DNA of 64,000 bases from Vogesella sp. XCS3 (GTDB lineage Bacteria > Pseudomonadota > Gammaproteobacteria > Burkholderiales > Chromobacteriaceae). The first letter of the stretch is position 1. Each line of letters opens with the position of its first letter. Where the stretch lies: the NCBI RefSeq assembly GCF_020616155.1, contig NZ_CP085530.1, positions 3,492,501 through 3,556,500 of the forward strand, in the 5' to 3' direction. A model generated the notes under the pieces. The model did no database searches. It was not told the origin of the DNA and saw only the letters and a list, made by a program, of their open reading frames with translations. This document shows positions 46,393 through 56,258 of this stretch, in pieces. The translations under genes and the position numbers were made by a program.

Positions 46393-46740
46393 CATGCACA
46401 CAGGGTGTGTTTGTTGCTAAGCCTGGCTTGTGCGCGGGTGTGGTGTTCGTGGCCTCTGGCGACAAGTGGCTGTTTTTTAGGTGGTTTTTTTTGCATTGCG
46501 ATAATCGCGCCACAGCCGTGCCAGCCCTGATGACAGTCTATAGAGCGTTTGCTTTACCGCCGGCGAGCGCTTGCGTTATATTGCAGCGCAAGATGGTTGT
46601 GCGCTGCAAAATGCGGCAGCACAACCGGCATAACAAGACAAGACAGACAATAAAAACAGGGACTCGGCCTTGAGGGTCGGTGGTGGAGCAATATCCGGTC
46701 GACAATCGGGTCGCCTGCAACTGAATGCAAAGGAAGAATT
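46393..46740. other. Leader/promoter region of the FabG-like gene, with dyads
   Basis: No gene seen. TTGCAGCGCAA (46581-46591) is a small palindrome, and GGTTGTGC (46595-46602) pairs with GCACAACC (46619-46626). TGC-rich dyads of this sort precede PHA genes controlled by PhaR in other proteobacteria, but that link is only a guess. AAAGGAAGAA before ATG 46741 is the ribosome site. Confidence 0.4.
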
Positions 46741-47481
46741 ATGCGCTTGAAAGGGAAAGTCTCCATCATTACCGGTGGTGCCAGCGGTATCGGTAAAGCT
46801 ACTGCCGAAAAATTCATCAAAGAAGGCGCGATCGTTGCCGTGTGCGACATCAACCTGGATGCCGTTAATGCGGTGGTAGAAGAACTGAAGGCCGCCGGTG
46901 GTGAAGCGGTAGGTTACAAAGTGGACGTGACCGACCGTGCCCAGATTGCCGACATGGTTGGCGCGCTGAAAACCCAGTTTGGCCGTATCGATGTACTGGT
47001 GAACAACGCCGGTATCGTGATGGATGCCCAGCTGATCAAGATGACCGAAGACCAGTTCGACAAGGTTATCGATATCAACCTGAAGGGCGTTTACAACTGC
47101 ACCAAGGCCGTGGTGGATACCATGATCGAACAAGGTGCCGGTGTGATCCTGAACGCGTCGTCGGTAGTGGGTGTGTATGGCAACTTTGGCCAGACCAACT
47201 ACGCTGCCTCCAAGTTTGGCGTAATCGGTTTCGTGAAAACCTGGGCTAAAGAGCTGGGCAAAAAAGGCATTCGAGCCAACGCCGTATGCCCTGGCTTTGT
47301 GGCCACGCCTATCCTGAAATCCATGCCGGAAAAAGTGATCCAGGCGATGGAAGACAAGGTGCCGATGAAGCGTATGGCCCAGCCGGAAGAGATCGCCAAC
47401 GTGTACGCCTGGCTGGCCTCCGACGAAGCCAGCTACATCAACGGTGCTGCCATCGAAGTAACCGGTGGCCTGACACTGTAA
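46741..47481 (+). CDS. 3-oxoacyl-ACP / acetoacetyl-CoA reductase (FabG/PhaB-like SDR)
   Basis: A 246-residue classical SDR. It has [17 protein letters not shown], catalytic Ser in NASSVVG, YAASK and PGFVATPI. Codon use favours a highly expressed gene, and it has a solitary promoter and terminator. It could be FabG in fatty acid synthesis or the NADPH-dependent reductase of polyhydroxyalkanoate synthesis; the sequence alone does not decide. The AGGTTGGCCGCA word begins on the last base of its stop codon. Confidence 0.9.
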   Translation: MRLKGKVSIITGGASGIGKATAEKFIKEGAIVAVCDINLDAVNAVVEELKAAGGEAVGYKVDVTDRAQIADMVGALKTQFGRIDVLVNNAGIVMDAQLIKMTEDQFDKVIDINLKGVYNCTKAVVDTMIEQGAGVILNASSVVGVYGNFGQTNYAASKFGVIGFVKTWAKELGKKGIRANAVCPGFVATPILKSMPEKVIQAMEDKVPMKRMAQPEEIANVYAWLASDEASYINGAAIEVTGGLTL

Positions 47482-47492
47482 GGTTGGCCGCA
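47481..47492 (+). repeat. AGGTTGGCCGCA word after the FabG-like gene
   Basis: An exact 12-base copy starting on the stop codon's last base and followed 11 bases later by a terminator. Confidence 0.8.
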
Positions 47493-47503
47493 AGGCTAGC
47501 AAT

Positions 47504-47532
47504 AAAAAACCCGCCAGGTTGGCGGGTTTTTT
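47504..47532. terminator. Terminator between the FabG-like gene and cysB
   Basis: AAAAAACCCGCC, AGGTT, GGCGGGTTTTTT, between convergent genes. Confidence 0.92.
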
Positions 47533-47568
47533 CATGGTGGCTGGCCAGCTGTTGGCTGCGCGAGGGAC

Positions 47569-48507
47569 TTATGCCTCGTCATCACCGTGGTGCAGCGCGC
47601 TGTCTACCTCTTTGCGGTGCAGGTGCGGTGCAAACAGCTCGACAAAGGTGTAGGCGTAGCCGCGCAAGTAGGCGTCCTTGCGGATGCCGATTTTGGTGGT
47701 GGACGGCTCAAACAGGTGACTGGCGTCCAGCGCTTGCAAGCCGGTATCGCGCTCGGGTTCGAACGCCATGCTGGCGATAATGCCGATACCCAGGCCCAGT
47801 TTGACGTAGGTTTTGATTACGTCGGTATCGATGGCGGTGAGTACCACATTCGGTGTTTTGCCGGCATCGGTAAACGCCTGGTTGATACGGGAGCGCCCGG
47901 CAAAGGCAAAATCGTAGGTAATGATGGGGAAACTGGCGATGTCATCCAGCGTGAGCGGCCGGCCCAACGACAGCAAGGGGTGGCCTTCTGGCGCCACGAT
48001 ACTGCGGTTCCATTCGTAGCAGGGCAACATGGCCAGCTCTTTATAGAGCGAAATGCCTTCTGTGGCGATGGCCAGGTCGGCCTCGCCAGAGACCACCATA
48101 TCGCAAATCTGTGTCGGGCTGCCTTGCTTGATCGACAGGCGTACCTTGGGGTAGCGGCGCACAAATTCGGCAATCACGCCAGGCAGGGCGTAGCGTGCCT
48201 GGGTGTGGGTGGTGGCGATGGTGAGCGCACCTTCGGCTTCTTTGGAGAACTCGTCGCCCACGCGTTTCAGGTTTTGTGCCTCGCGCAGGATGCGTTCGGA
48301 GATACGCAATACCTCTTTGCCCGGCTCGGACACGGCCACCACGCGCTTGCCGTTACGGATGAATACCTGAATACCCAGCTCGTCTTCCAGCAGGCGAATC
48401 TGTTTGGAAATACCGGGCTGCGAGGTGTGCAGTTTTTCTGCCGCCTCGGAAACGTTCAGCCCCTGTTTGGCCACTTCCACCAGATAGCGCAATTGCTGGA
48501 GTTTCAT
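47569..48507 (-). CDS. cysB: LysR-type sulfur regulator CysB
   Basis: A 312-residue LysR activator. The N-terminal MKLQQLRYLVEVAKQGLNVS and SQPGISKQIRLLEDELG are typical CysB. The effector domain has TTHTQARYALP, which in CysB binds sulfate or N-acetylserine. It is divergent from cysH with a 111-base AT-rich gap (48508-48618), where CysB would be expected to bind. Confidence 0.95.
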   Translation of the reverse strand: MKLQQLRYLVEVAKQGLNVSEAAEKLHTSQPGISKQIRLLEDELGIQVFIRNGKRVVAVSEPGKEVLRISERILREAQNLKRVGDEFSKEAEGALTIATTHTQARYALPGVIAEFVRRYPKVRLSIKQGSPTQICDMVVSGEADLAIATEGISLYKELAMLPCYEWNRSIVAPEGHPLLSLGRPLTLDDIASFPIITYDFAFAGRSRINQAFTDAGKTPNVVLTAIDTDVIKTYVKLGLGIGIIASMAFEPERDTGLQALDASHLFEPSTTKIGIRKDAYLRGYAYTFVELFAPHLHRKEVDSALHHGDDEA

Positions 48508-48618
48508 GTCTTGATCTCTTAAAACTGAAAGTAATTAAATACTAACACAATATTCTTTTCCGATTTAAAGCCTTTGGCTAACATGGCATCCTCTGTCCGT
48601 ATGCCCAGGAGGCACCCG

Positions 48619-49323
48619 ATGAGCCTTGCCGACAAGCTAGCCCAGACCGAAGCCCTGCTGCAGGAAATTGCCCGCACGCATGGCAAGGTGGCTTTGGCCA
48701 ACAGCTTTGGCGCCGAAGATATGGTGCTGACGCATCTGATCGCCAAACTGTCACTCCCCATTGCCATTTTCAGCCTGGATACCGGCCGCCTGCCGCTGGA
48801 AACCTATGACCTGATGCAGAAAGTGGGCGAGGCCTACCCGGCTTACCCTATCCGTGTGTACTACCCGGACGCCGCCGCGCTGGAAGCTTACGTTAACGAG
48901 AACGGCATCAATGCCTTCTATAACAGCGTAGAGCAGCGTAAATCCTGTTGCCACATCCGCAAGATCGCCCCGCTCAAGCGCGCCTTGTCCGGCCTGGACG
49001 CCTGGATTACCGGCCTGCGCCGCCAGCAATCGCCGACCCGGCAAGACCTGGGCGACCGCGAGCACGACGCGGACAACGGCCTGATGAAGTACAACCCGCT
49101 GATCGAGTGGACAGAAAAAGACATCTGGGCCTACATCCGCGAGCACGGCGTGCCTTATAACGCCCTGCACGACAAACATGTGCCCTCCATCGGCTGTGCC
49201 CCCTGTACGCGCCCCATCGCCATGGGCGAGGATATCCGCGCCGGCCGCTGGTGGTGGGAAAACCCCGAATCCAAAGAGTGTGGCCTGCACGTGAAAGCCA
49301 GCCCGCTGAAACGCCCCGACTAA
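48619..49323 (+). CDS. cysH: Assimilatory adenylyl-sulfate (APS) reductase, [4Fe-4S] type
   Basis: A 234-residue thioredoxin-dependent reductase making sulfite. The cluster cysteines are Cys110-Cys111 (KSCCHIRK) and Cys193/Cys196 (IGCAPCTRP), the pattern of APS rather than PAPS reductases. The catalytic Cys221 is in SKECGLHVK. LANSFGAEDMVL is the nucleotide site. Start 48619 follows AGGAGGCACCCG. The cysH-cysI-DUF934 order suggests one unit under CysB. Confidence 0.95.
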   Translation: MSLADKLAQTEALLQEIARTHGKVALANSFGAEDMVLTHLIAKLSLPIAIFSLDTGRLPLETYDLMQKVGEAYPAYPIRVYYPDAAALEAYVNENGINAFYNSVEQRKSCCHIRKIAPLKRALSGLDAWITGLRRQQSPTRQDLGDREHDADNGLMKYNPLIEWTEKDIWAYIREHGVPYNALHDKHVPSIGCAPCTRPIAMGEDIRAGRWWWENPESKECGLHVKASPLKRPD

Positions 49324-49332
49324 TACGGAGAC

Positions 49333-49357
49333 GTTGGCCGCAGTATGCGGCCAACCT
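49333..49357. repeat. Perfect inverted pair of the GTTGGCCGCA word
   Basis: GTTGGCCGCA, GTA, TGCGGCCAAC (arms 49333-49342 and 49346-49355) form a 10-bp hairpin with a three-base loop between cysH and cysI. No T tract follows, so it might attenuate or stabilise mRNA rather than end it. Confidence 0.9.
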
Positions 49358-49375
49358 TGATCAAGAGAGCACGGC

Positions 49376-51031
49376 ATGTACAAGTACGATGAAGTCGATT
49401 TCCGTCTGGTGCGCGAGCGGGTAGAGCAGTTCCGCAGCCAGACACAGCGCTATCTGGCCGGCGAGCTATCGGAAGAAGAGTTCCGCCCGCTGCGCCTGAT
49501 GAATGGCCTGTATATCCAGCGCCACGCGCCCATGCTGCGTGTGGCCATTCCCTATGGCCATTTCTCCAGCCTGCAAATGCGCAAGCTGGCGCACATCGCG
49601 CGCACCTACGACCGTGGCTATGGCCACTTCACCACGCGCCAGAACATCCAGTTCAACTGGCCGGAACTGGCGCGCGTGCCGGATATCCTTGCCGAGCTGG
49701 CCGACGTGGAAATGCACGCCATCCAGACATCCGGCAACTGCGTGCGTAATACCACCACCGATGCCTTTGCCGGTGTCGCCGCTGACGAGCTGATCGATGG
49801 CCGCGCCTACTGTGAAATCATCCGCCAGTGGAGCACGCTGCACCCCGAGTTCGCCTACCTGCCGCGCAAGTTCAAGATTGCCGTATCCGGTAGCCAAGAC
49901 GACCGCGCCGCCACACAGGTGCACGATATCGGCCTGCACGTGGTGCGCAACGACGCCGGCGAAGTTGGCTTCCGCGTGCTGGTAGGCGGTGGTCTGGGCC
50001 GTACTCCGATTGTTGGCAAGGTAGTGCGCGAGTTCCTGCCGCCGCAGCATCTGCTCACTTATCTGGACGCGGTACTGCGTGTGTACAACCGCTATGGCCG
50101 CCGCGACAACAAGTACAAAGCCCGCATCAAGATTCTGGTACAGGCCATGACCGTGGAGGCGTTTGCCGCCAAGGTAGAAGATGAGTGGCTACACCTGAAG
50201 GACGGCCCGTCCACGCTGACCGATGCCGATGTGGCGTACTACGCTGGCTTCTTTACCGACCCTGCGTACGAAACGCTGGCGGCCAACCCGGCCGAGTTCA
50301 CCGACAAGCTGGCCGAGCCTGCCTTTGCCCGCTGGATAGAACGCAACACCCGCACCCACAAACGCGCCGGCTATCGTTCGGTAGTATTGTCGCTGAAGAA
50401 AACCGGCGTACCGCCGGGCGACATTACCGCTGACCAGATGGATGCAGTAGCGGATATGGCCGATCGCTTCGGTTTTGGCGAGATTCGTTCCGCGCACGAA
50501 CAGAACCTGATTCTGCCGGATGTGAAAGAAAGCGATCTGTACACCGTGTGGCAGCTGGCGCGCGAGCACGGCTTTGCCACGCCGAACATCGGCTTGCTGA
50601 CCGACATTATCTGCTGCCCGGGTGGTGATTTCTGCGACTTGGCCAATGCGCGTTCCATCCCGGTGGCGGAGGCCATCCAGCGCAAGTTCGATGACCTCGA
50701 CTACCTGTTTGACCTAGGCGATATCGACTGCAACTTCTCCGGCTGCATGAACGCCTGTGGCCACCACCACATTGGCAATATCGGCATTCTGGGGGTCGAT
50801 AAAAACGGCCAGGAGTGGTACCAGATCACACTGGGCGGTAGCCAGGGCAATTACACCGCCATCGGCAAAGTGATCGGACCTTCTTTTGCGCAAGCCGACG
50901 TGCCTGCTGCATTTGAAAAAATCATGACCTTGTATGTAGAGCAGCGCCAGGACGGCGAGCACTTCATCGAAACTGTTCGCCGTATCGGTCTGGACCCGTT
51001 CAAGGAGCGTGTGTATGCAAAATCTCATTAA
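49376..51031 (+). CDS. cysI: Sulfite reductase hemoprotein (nitrite/sulfite reductase family)
   Basis: A 551-residue ferredoxin-like reductase with two NIR_SIR half-domains (RGYGHFTTRQNIQFNWPEL and GFGEIRSAHEQNLILPDV). The siroheme/[4Fe-4S] cysteines are in ICCPGGDFC and NFSGCMNACGHHH. It reduces sulfite to sulfide after CysH. No flavoprotein CysJ is nearby, so the electron donor is probably ferredoxin or another reductase. It overlaps the DUF934 gene. Confidence 0.94.
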   Translation: MYKYDEVDFRLVRERVEQFRSQTQRYLAGELSEEEFRPLRLMNGLYIQRHAPMLRVAIPYGHFSSLQMRKLAHIARTYDRGYGHFTTRQNIQFNWPELARVPDILAELADVEMHAIQTSGNCVRNTTTDAFAGVAADELIDGRAYCEIIRQWSTLHPEFAYLPRKFKIAVSGSQDDRAATQVHDIGLHVVRNDAGEVGFRVLVGGGLGRTPIVGKVVREFLPPQHLLTYLDAVLRVYNRYGRRDNKYKARIKILVQAMTVEAFAAKVEDEWLHLKDGPSTLTDADVAYYAGFFTDPAYETLAANPAEFTDKLAEPAFARWIERNTRTHKRAGYRSVVLSLKKTGVPPGDITADQMDAVADMADRFGFGEIRSAHEQNLILPDVKESDLYTVWQLAREHGFATPNIGLLTDIICCPGGDFCDLANARSIPVAEAIQRKFDDLDYLFDLGDIDCNFSGCMNACGHHHIGNIGILGVDKNGQEWYQITLGGSQGNYTAIGKVIGPSFAQADVPAAFEKIMTLYVEQRQDGEHFIETVRRIGLDPFKERVYAKSH

Positions 51032-51518
51032 GAATCGTGCAGTGGTGGATAGCGACAGTTGGCGCTTGGTACGCAGTGCAGACGAAGAATTTTCGATAAA
51101 AGAAGATGTCATTTTGCCGCTGGCTGTCTATCTTGAGCGTAAAGACACAGCACATGAAGGCCGGATGGCGGTATGGCTGGCGCCCGAGCAAGATGTGGCA
51201 GAGCTACAGCCCCATTTGTCTGCGCTACCCCTGATTGCCATCGACTTCCCGGCGTTTTCTGATGGGCGTGGTTACAGTCATGCCCGTTTGTTGCGTGAAC
51301 GCCATGGCTATCAGGGCGAGTTGCGCGCTATCGGCGATGTGCTGCGCGACCAACTGTCGTATATGGCCCAGGTCGGCTTTGATGTATTCGCGATCCGCGC
51401 CGATCGCGATGCCGCTGCAGCCTTGGCCGGGCTGGATGATTTCAGCGAGCAGTATCAAGCAACGGTTTTGCAACCGGTACCACTGTTGAGGCGGCGTGTG
51501 TCGTTAATTGTTGCTTGA
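51015..51518 (+). CDS. DUF934 protein (CysX-like partner of sulfite reductase)
   Basis: A 167-residue DUF934 protein: LPLAVYLERK, IAIDFPAFSDGRGYSHARLLRERHG-type core and DVLRDQLSYMAQVGFD. It almost always follows this kind of cysI in beta/gammaproteobacteria; an oxidoreductase-helper role is assumed but not shown. ATG 51015 is preceded by AAGGAGCG and overlaps cysI by 17 bases. Confidence 0.9.
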   Translation: MQNLIKNRAVVDSDSWRLVRSADEEFSIKEDVILPLAVYLERKDTAHEGRMAVWLAPEQDVAELQPHLSALPLIAIDFPAFSDGRGYSHARLLRERHGYQGELRAIGDVLRDQLSYMAQVGFDVFAIRADRDAAAALAGLDDFSEQYQATVLQPVPLLRRRVSLIVA

Positions 51519-51597
51519 GTGCAACTTCGACTTATTTGTTTCGATAAGATTTGCCTGAAAGGTGTTGTGTTTTTGCGTGAACTTTGGGTACTTGGCG

Positions 51598-51627
51598 TTG
51601 ACATAGTCTAAGCTGCTTACCTATAGT
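51598..51627 (+). promoter_or_regulatory. Sigma-70 promoter of the rmpM-like gene
   Basis: TTGACA (51598-51603) and TATAGT (51622-51627) with an 18-base spacer. It lies about 120 bases before the ATG, giving a long leader, usual for abundant outer membrane proteins. Confidence 0.7.
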
Positions 51628-51750
51628 CACAGAAAATGTCTTACCAATTGTGCTGATTTTTCGACATTCGTTCTGTGGTGCCACGCTTAATCAGGTTGTC
51701 ACGGCCTGTTTAAACAATGGCGGAACGCGTTTCAACAAAGAGGAAGTAAA

Positions 51751-52425
51751 ATGAAAAAATCGATCAAGCTGAGCGCTCTGCTGGCTACCCTGCTGCTGAC
51801 CGGCAATGCTTTTGCAGCTAACGAAGGCTACGCCAACAACCAGTCCGGCTCCCCGGTAGTGAAAAACGGTTACGGCGAATGCTGGCGCTTGCCGACCACT
51901 TACGACAAAGCGCGTGATGGTCTGGTTGAGTGCGGCGATCGTGAAGCAGCCAAGCCGGCCCCGGCCCCGGCTCCTGCTCCAAAACCAGCTCCGGCCCCAG
52001 TTGTCGTAGCACCTAAGCCACAAATCGTTATCAAAACCGTTAGTCTGTCCGCAGAAGGCCTGTTCGGTTTCAACAGCGCACAAATCGTTGCCGGTAACCA
52101 GCAACTGGAAGCGCTGGTTTCCAGCCTGAAAGCTGACAAACTGCTGAAATCCGTAGCAGTTGAAGGCCACACCGACTACCTGGGTTCCGACAAGTACAAC
52201 CAGGCACTGTCCCAGAAACGTGCTGACGCTGTTAAAGACTACTTCGTTGCTGCTGGTGTACCGGCCGACAAAGTAACTGCAGTAGGCAAAGGCGAGTCCG
52301 AAGCCAAACTGACTGCAGAATGCACTGCCAAGAAGTTCAAGAAGCGTGCAGACCTGATCGCTTGCCTGGCTAGCGACCGTCGCTTTGACGTGACTGTAGA
52401 AACCGCCAAGGAAGTTCAGCAGTAA
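51751..52425 (+). CDS. rmpM: RmpM-like OmpA-family protein without a beta-barrel
   Basis: A 224-residue protein. Signal peptide (1-22, GNAFA), then a short segment with NGYGECWR and a pair of cysteines (GLVECGD) that resembles Neisseria class 4 protein RmpM, an Ala-Pro linker (about 70-90) and a C-terminal OmpA peptidoglycan-binding domain (GHTDYLGSDKYNQALSQKRA). There is no barrel, as in RmpM, which anchors porins to the cell wall. Codon use is that of a highly expressed gene. Assignment by similarity; a single gene with its own promoter and terminator. Confidence 0.88.
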   Translation: MKKSIKLSALLATLLLTGNAFAANEGYANNQSGSPVVKNGYGECWRLPTTYDKARDGLVECGDREAAKPAPAPAPAPKPAPAPVVVAPKPQIVIKTVSLSAEGLFGFNSAQIVAGNQQLEALVSSLKADKLLKSVAVEGHTDYLGSDKYNQALSQKRADAVKDYFVAAGVPADKVTAVGKGESEAKLTAECTAKKFKKRADLIACLASDRRFDVTVETAKEVQQ

Positions 52426-52442
52426 TCTGCTGATCTTGCTGC

Positions 52443-52471
52443 AAAAGCCCCGGCTAGCCCGGGGCTTTTTT
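52443..52471 (+). terminator. Terminator of the rmpM-like gene
   Basis: AAAAGCCCCGG, CTAG region, CCGGGGCTTTTTT. Confidence 0.92.
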
Positions 52472-52545
52472 GTTTTTCGCTATGGCTGGCAATGTTGGGG
52501 TTGGCTGGTTAAAATCGGATGTTTTGATCTGTTATCGAGCCGCCC

Positions 52546-53481
52546 ATGCGTGCGTTTTTGGGGAACCCCCGCCGTTTTGCGTTACCCCCTTGTGCCCTGA
52601 CTATCGGCAATTTTGACGGTGTCCATCTGGGGCATCAGCGTATGCTGGCCCGTTTGCGGGAGGAGGCGGCCGCGCGTGGCCTGCCTTCTGCCTTGTTGAC
52701 ATTCGAGCCGCACCCGCGCGAATTTTTTGCACGCCAGCAACCACCGGCACGCTTGGCTGTGCTGCGGGACAAGCTGCAGTTCCTGGCGCAACAGGCGCAG
52801 CTTGACTATGTATTTATCTACCGTTTTAACCATGCGTTCTCCCGCATGCCTGCCGGGCAGTTTGTCCAGCAGGTTTTGCTGGACGAGCTGCAGACCCGCT
52901 ATTTGTTGATCGGTGATGATTTCCAGTTTGGCGCGGATCGCAAAGGTGACTTTGCCCTGCTGCAGCAGCACCCCGGTTTTGTGACCGAGGCCATGCCCTC
53001 AGTGCTAGTGGCTGGTGAGCGTGCTTCCAGTACGCTGGTGCGCGACAGGTTGGCCGCAGGTGATCTGGATAGCGCGGGTCGGCTATTGGGCCGCCCGTAT
53101 CAGATCAGCGGCAAAGTCATGCATGGGCAAAAGCTGGGCCGTACTATCGGCTTCCCGACGGCAAATGTGCACCTGCCGCACCGTAAGCCCGCCCTGGAAG
53201 GCATTTTTGTGGTGCAAGTGGATACCCCGCATGGCCGTCTGGGCGGGGTGGCAAGCCTGGGTAAAAACCCGACGGTGACCACGACTCAGAACTACAAGCT
53301 GGAAGTGCATCTGTTTGATTTTCATGGCGACTTGTATGGCCAGCGAATTTCGGTGCACTTCCTGAAAAAACTGCGCGATGAAGCGCGCTACGATGATTTT
53401 AACGAGCTGGTGGCACAAATCGAACGCGATGCCGCCAGCGCCAAAACCTATTTGACCAGTTTGCAACGAGATCAGGCATGA
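52546..53481 (+). CDS. ribF: Bifunctional riboflavin kinase / FAD synthetase RibF
   Basis: A 311-residue enzyme converting riboflavin to FMN and FAD. N-terminal nucleotidyltransferase ([15 protein letters not shown], then [10 protein letters not shown]) and C-terminal flavokinase ([14 protein letters not shown]). ATG 52546. It overlaps ileS by four bases, giving the common order ribF-ileS-lspA-ispH. Confidence 0.96.
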   Translation: MRAFLGNPRRFALPPCALTIGNFDGVHLGHQRMLARLREEAAARGLPSALLTFEPHPREFFARQQPPARLAVLRDKLQFLAQQAQLDYVFIYRFNHAFSRMPAGQFVQQVLLDELQTRYLLIGDDFQFGADRKGDFALLQQHPGFVTEAMPSVLVAGERASSTLVRDRLAAGDLDSAGRLLGRPYQISGKVMHGQKLGRTIGFPTANVHLPHRKPALEGIFVVQVDTPHGRLGGVASLGKNPTVTTTQNYKLEVHLFDFHGDLYGQRISVHFLKKLRDEARYDDFNELVAQIERDAASAKTYLTSLQRDQA

Positions 53482-56258
53482 GCATCGACTACCGTAAAAC
53501 CGTCAACCTGCTGGATACACCGTTCCCTATGCGCGGTGATCTGGCCAAACGTGAACCCGCCTGGCTGAAGCGCTGGACCGAGCAGCAGCGTTACCAGAAG
53601 CTGCGCAAAATGGCGGCTGGCCGACCCAAGTTCATCCTGCATGATGGCCCACCGTACGCCAACGGCGACATTCACATCGGCCATGCGGTTAACAAGATCC
53701 TGAAGGACATCATCGTTCGTTCCAAAACGCTGTCCGGTTTTGACGCGCCTTATGTACCCGGCTGGGATTGCCACGGCCTGCCTATCGAGCTGATGGTAGA
53801 AAAGCTGCACGGCAAGGATATCCCTGCGGCCAAGTTCCGCGAGCTGTGCCGCGAATACGCGCACGAGCAGATTGCCCGCCAGAAGAAAGACTTCATCCGT
53901 CTGGGCGTACTGGGCGACTGGGACAACCCGTACCTGACGATGGACTTCAAGACTGAAGCCGACATCGTGCGCACCCTGGGCAAGATTTTTGAAAACGGCT
54001 ACCTGATGAAGGGTGAAAAGCCGGTGCACTGGTGTATCGAGTGCGGCTCTGCCCTGGCCGAAGCAGAAGTGGAATACGAAGACAAAACCTCCCCGGCTAT
54101 CGACGTCGGCTTCCGCGTGGTGGATACCGACAAGTTGGCCGCAGCCTTTGCCGCGGCCAACGTAGAAGGTGCCATGGCCGTGATCTGGACCACCACGCCG
54201 TGGACCCTGCCGGCCAACCAGGCGGTATCGGTCAGCGCCAAGCTGGTTTACCAGTTGGTGGAGTGCGCCAAGGGCAAGCTGATCCTGGCCAAGGACCTGG
54301 TGGAAGCCACCATGAAACGCTACGGTGTGGAAAGCTACACCGTGCTGGGCGAAACCACCGGCGACAAGCTGGAACTGCTGCGCCTGGCGCACCCGTTCTA
54401 CGCCCGTGAAGTACCGGTGATCTGCGGTGACCACGTAACTACCGATGCCGGTACCGGCCTGGTACATACCGCCCCGGCGCACGGCCTGGAAGACTTCCAG
54501 GTGGGTCAGGTCTACGGCATTCCCGTGGACAACCCGGTAGCCGACAACGGCCGCTACAAGTCCACCACCGAGCTGTTTGCCGGCCTGTCGGTATGGGAAG
54601 CCAATCCGAAAGTGATCGAAGTGCTGCAAGAGCGCGCTGCACTGGTACATCAGGACAAGCTGTTCCATAGCTACCCGCACTGCTGGCGCCACAAAACCCC
54701 GATCATCTTCCGCGCTACGCCGCAGTGGTTCATCGGCATGGACAAGGCCGGTAACGACGGCCAGGTACTGCGCCAGCGTGCCAAGCAGGCGGTGGATAGC
54801 ACCGAGTTTTTCCCGGCCTGGGGCCGTGCCCGACTGGAAGCCATGATCGGCAACCGCCCGGACTGGTGCGTATCGCGCCAGCGTAACTGGGGCGTGCCGA
54901 TGACTTTCTTTATCCACAAGGAAAGCGGCGAGCTGCACCCGCGTTCGGCCGAGCTGCTGGAGCAGGTAGCGCTGCGTATCGAGAAGCAGGGCATCGAAGC
55001 CTGGTTCAGCCTGGATGCTGCCGAGCTGCTGGGTGACGAGGCGGCCAACTACCGCAAACTTACCGACACGCTGGACGTGTGGTTTGATTCCGGCTCCACC
55101 CACTTTGCCGTGCTCAAGCAGCGCGCCGAGCTGGCGTGGCCGGCCGACCTGTATCTGGAAGGCTCCGACCAGCACCGCGGCTGGTTCCAGTCCTCGCTGC
55201 TGACCGGTTGCGCCACCATCGGCCGCGCGCCTTACCAGCAGCTGCTGACCCACGGTTTTGTGGTAGACGGCAAGGGCTTGAAGATGTCCAAGTCCAAAGG
55301 CAACGTGGTGGCACCGCAAAAGGTGAACGACAGCCTGGGCGCCGACATCCTGCGCCTGTGGGTCGCGTCGACCGATTACTCCGGCGAGCTGGCGATCTCG
55401 GACGAGATCCTCAAACGTGTCACCGAAAGCTACCGTCGTCTGCGCAATACCCTGCGCTTCTTGCTGGCCAACCTGTCGGACTTCAACCCGATGGAACACG
55501 CTGTGCCGTACGAGCGCCTGAGCGAGATCGACCGCTACGCGCTGATGATGGCCAAGGAAATGCAGGAGAAAATTACCGGCGAACTGTACCCGCGTTATGC
55601 CTTCCACCACTCGGTGCAAGACATCGTGAACTACTGCTCGGAAGACCTGGGCGCGTTCTATCTGGATATCCTGAAAGATCGCCTGTACACCACGGCCGCC
55701 GATAGTGCCGCACGCCGTAGCGCCCAGACCGCGCTGTACCACATCACGCGCAGCCTGTTGCTGTTGCTGTCGCCTATCCTGTGCTTTACCGCTGACGAGG
55801 CGTGGGAAGTGCTGCTGGGTAGCGATGAGGAAACCCCGCTGTTCCACGTATGGCACGAGTTCCCGAACCCGACCGTGGGTGCCGAAGAAGCGCTGGTTGC
55901 CAAATGGCAAGCCATCCGTGCCTTCCGTGCCCAAGTGAACAAGGAAATCGAAGCACTGCGTAGCGCCGACCAGTTGGGCTCTTCGCTGCAGGCCGAGCTG
56001 GCTGTCACCGCCGGTGGCGAGCTGTACCAGCACCTGGCCAGCCTGGGCGATGAGCTCAAGTTTGTGCTGATGGTGTCGCAGGTGAGCCTGACCGAAGCGG
56101 CCGAGACTGGCATCAGCGTGACGCCGTCCAGCCACGAGAAGTGCGATCGTTGCTGGCACTACCGTGCCGACGTGGGTACCCACGCTGGCCACGGCCATGT
56201 GTGCGGCCGCTGCGTAGACAATATCGACGGCGCAGGCGAGGCTCGTCTGCATGCTTGA
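53478..56258 (+). CDS. ileS: Isoleucyl-tRNA synthetase
   Basis: A 926-residue class Ia synthetase. HIGH motif [12 protein letters not shown] motif LKMSKSKGN, editing domain with [10 protein letters not shown], and C-terminal zinc finger CDRCWHY ... CGRCVDN. Length typical for bacterial IleRS type 1. It overlaps ribF and lspA at its ends. Confidence 0.98.
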   Translation: MSIDYRKTVNLLDTPFPMRGDLAKREPAWLKRWTEQQRYQKLRKMAAGRPKFILHDGPPYANGDIHIGHAVNKILKDIIVRSKTLSGFDAPYVPGWDCHGLPIELMVEKLHGKDIPAAKFRELCREYAHEQIARQKKDFIRLGVLGDWDNPYLTMDFKTEADIVRTLGKIFENGYLMKGEKPVHWCIECGSALAEAEVEYEDKTSPAIDVGFRVVDTDKLAAAFAAANVEGAMAVIWTTTPWTLPANQAVSVSAKLVYQLVECAKGKLILAKDLVEATMKRYGVESYTVLGETTGDKLELLRLAHPFYAREVPVICGDHVTTDAGTGLVHTAPAHGLEDFQVGQVYGIPVDNPVADNGRYKSTTELFAGLSVWEANPKVIEVLQERAALVHQDKLFHSYPHCWRHKTPIIFRATPQWFIGMDKAGNDGQVLRQRAKQAVDSTEFFPAWGRARLEAMIGNRPDWCVSRQRNWGVPMTFFIHKESGELHPRSAELLEQVALRIEKQGIEAWFSLDAAELLGDEAANYRKLTDTLDVWFDSGSTHFAVLKQRAELAWPADLYLEGSDQHRGWFQSSLLTGCATIGRAPYQQLLTHGFVVDGKGLKMSKSKGNVVAPQKVNDSLGADILRLWVASTDYSGELAISDEILKRVTESYRRLRNTLRFLLANLSDFNPMEHAVPYERLSEIDRYALMMAKEMQEKITGELYPRYAFHHSVQDIVNYCSEDLGAFYLDILKDRLYTTAADSAARRSAQTALYHITRSLLLLLSPILCFTADEAWEVLLGSDEETPLFHVWHEFPNPTVGAEEALVAKWQAIRAFRAQVNKEIEALRSADQLGSSLQAELAVTAGGELYQHLASLGDELKFVLMVSQVSLTEAAETGISVTPSSHEKCDRCWHYRADVGTHAGHGHVCGRCVDNIDGAGEARLHA

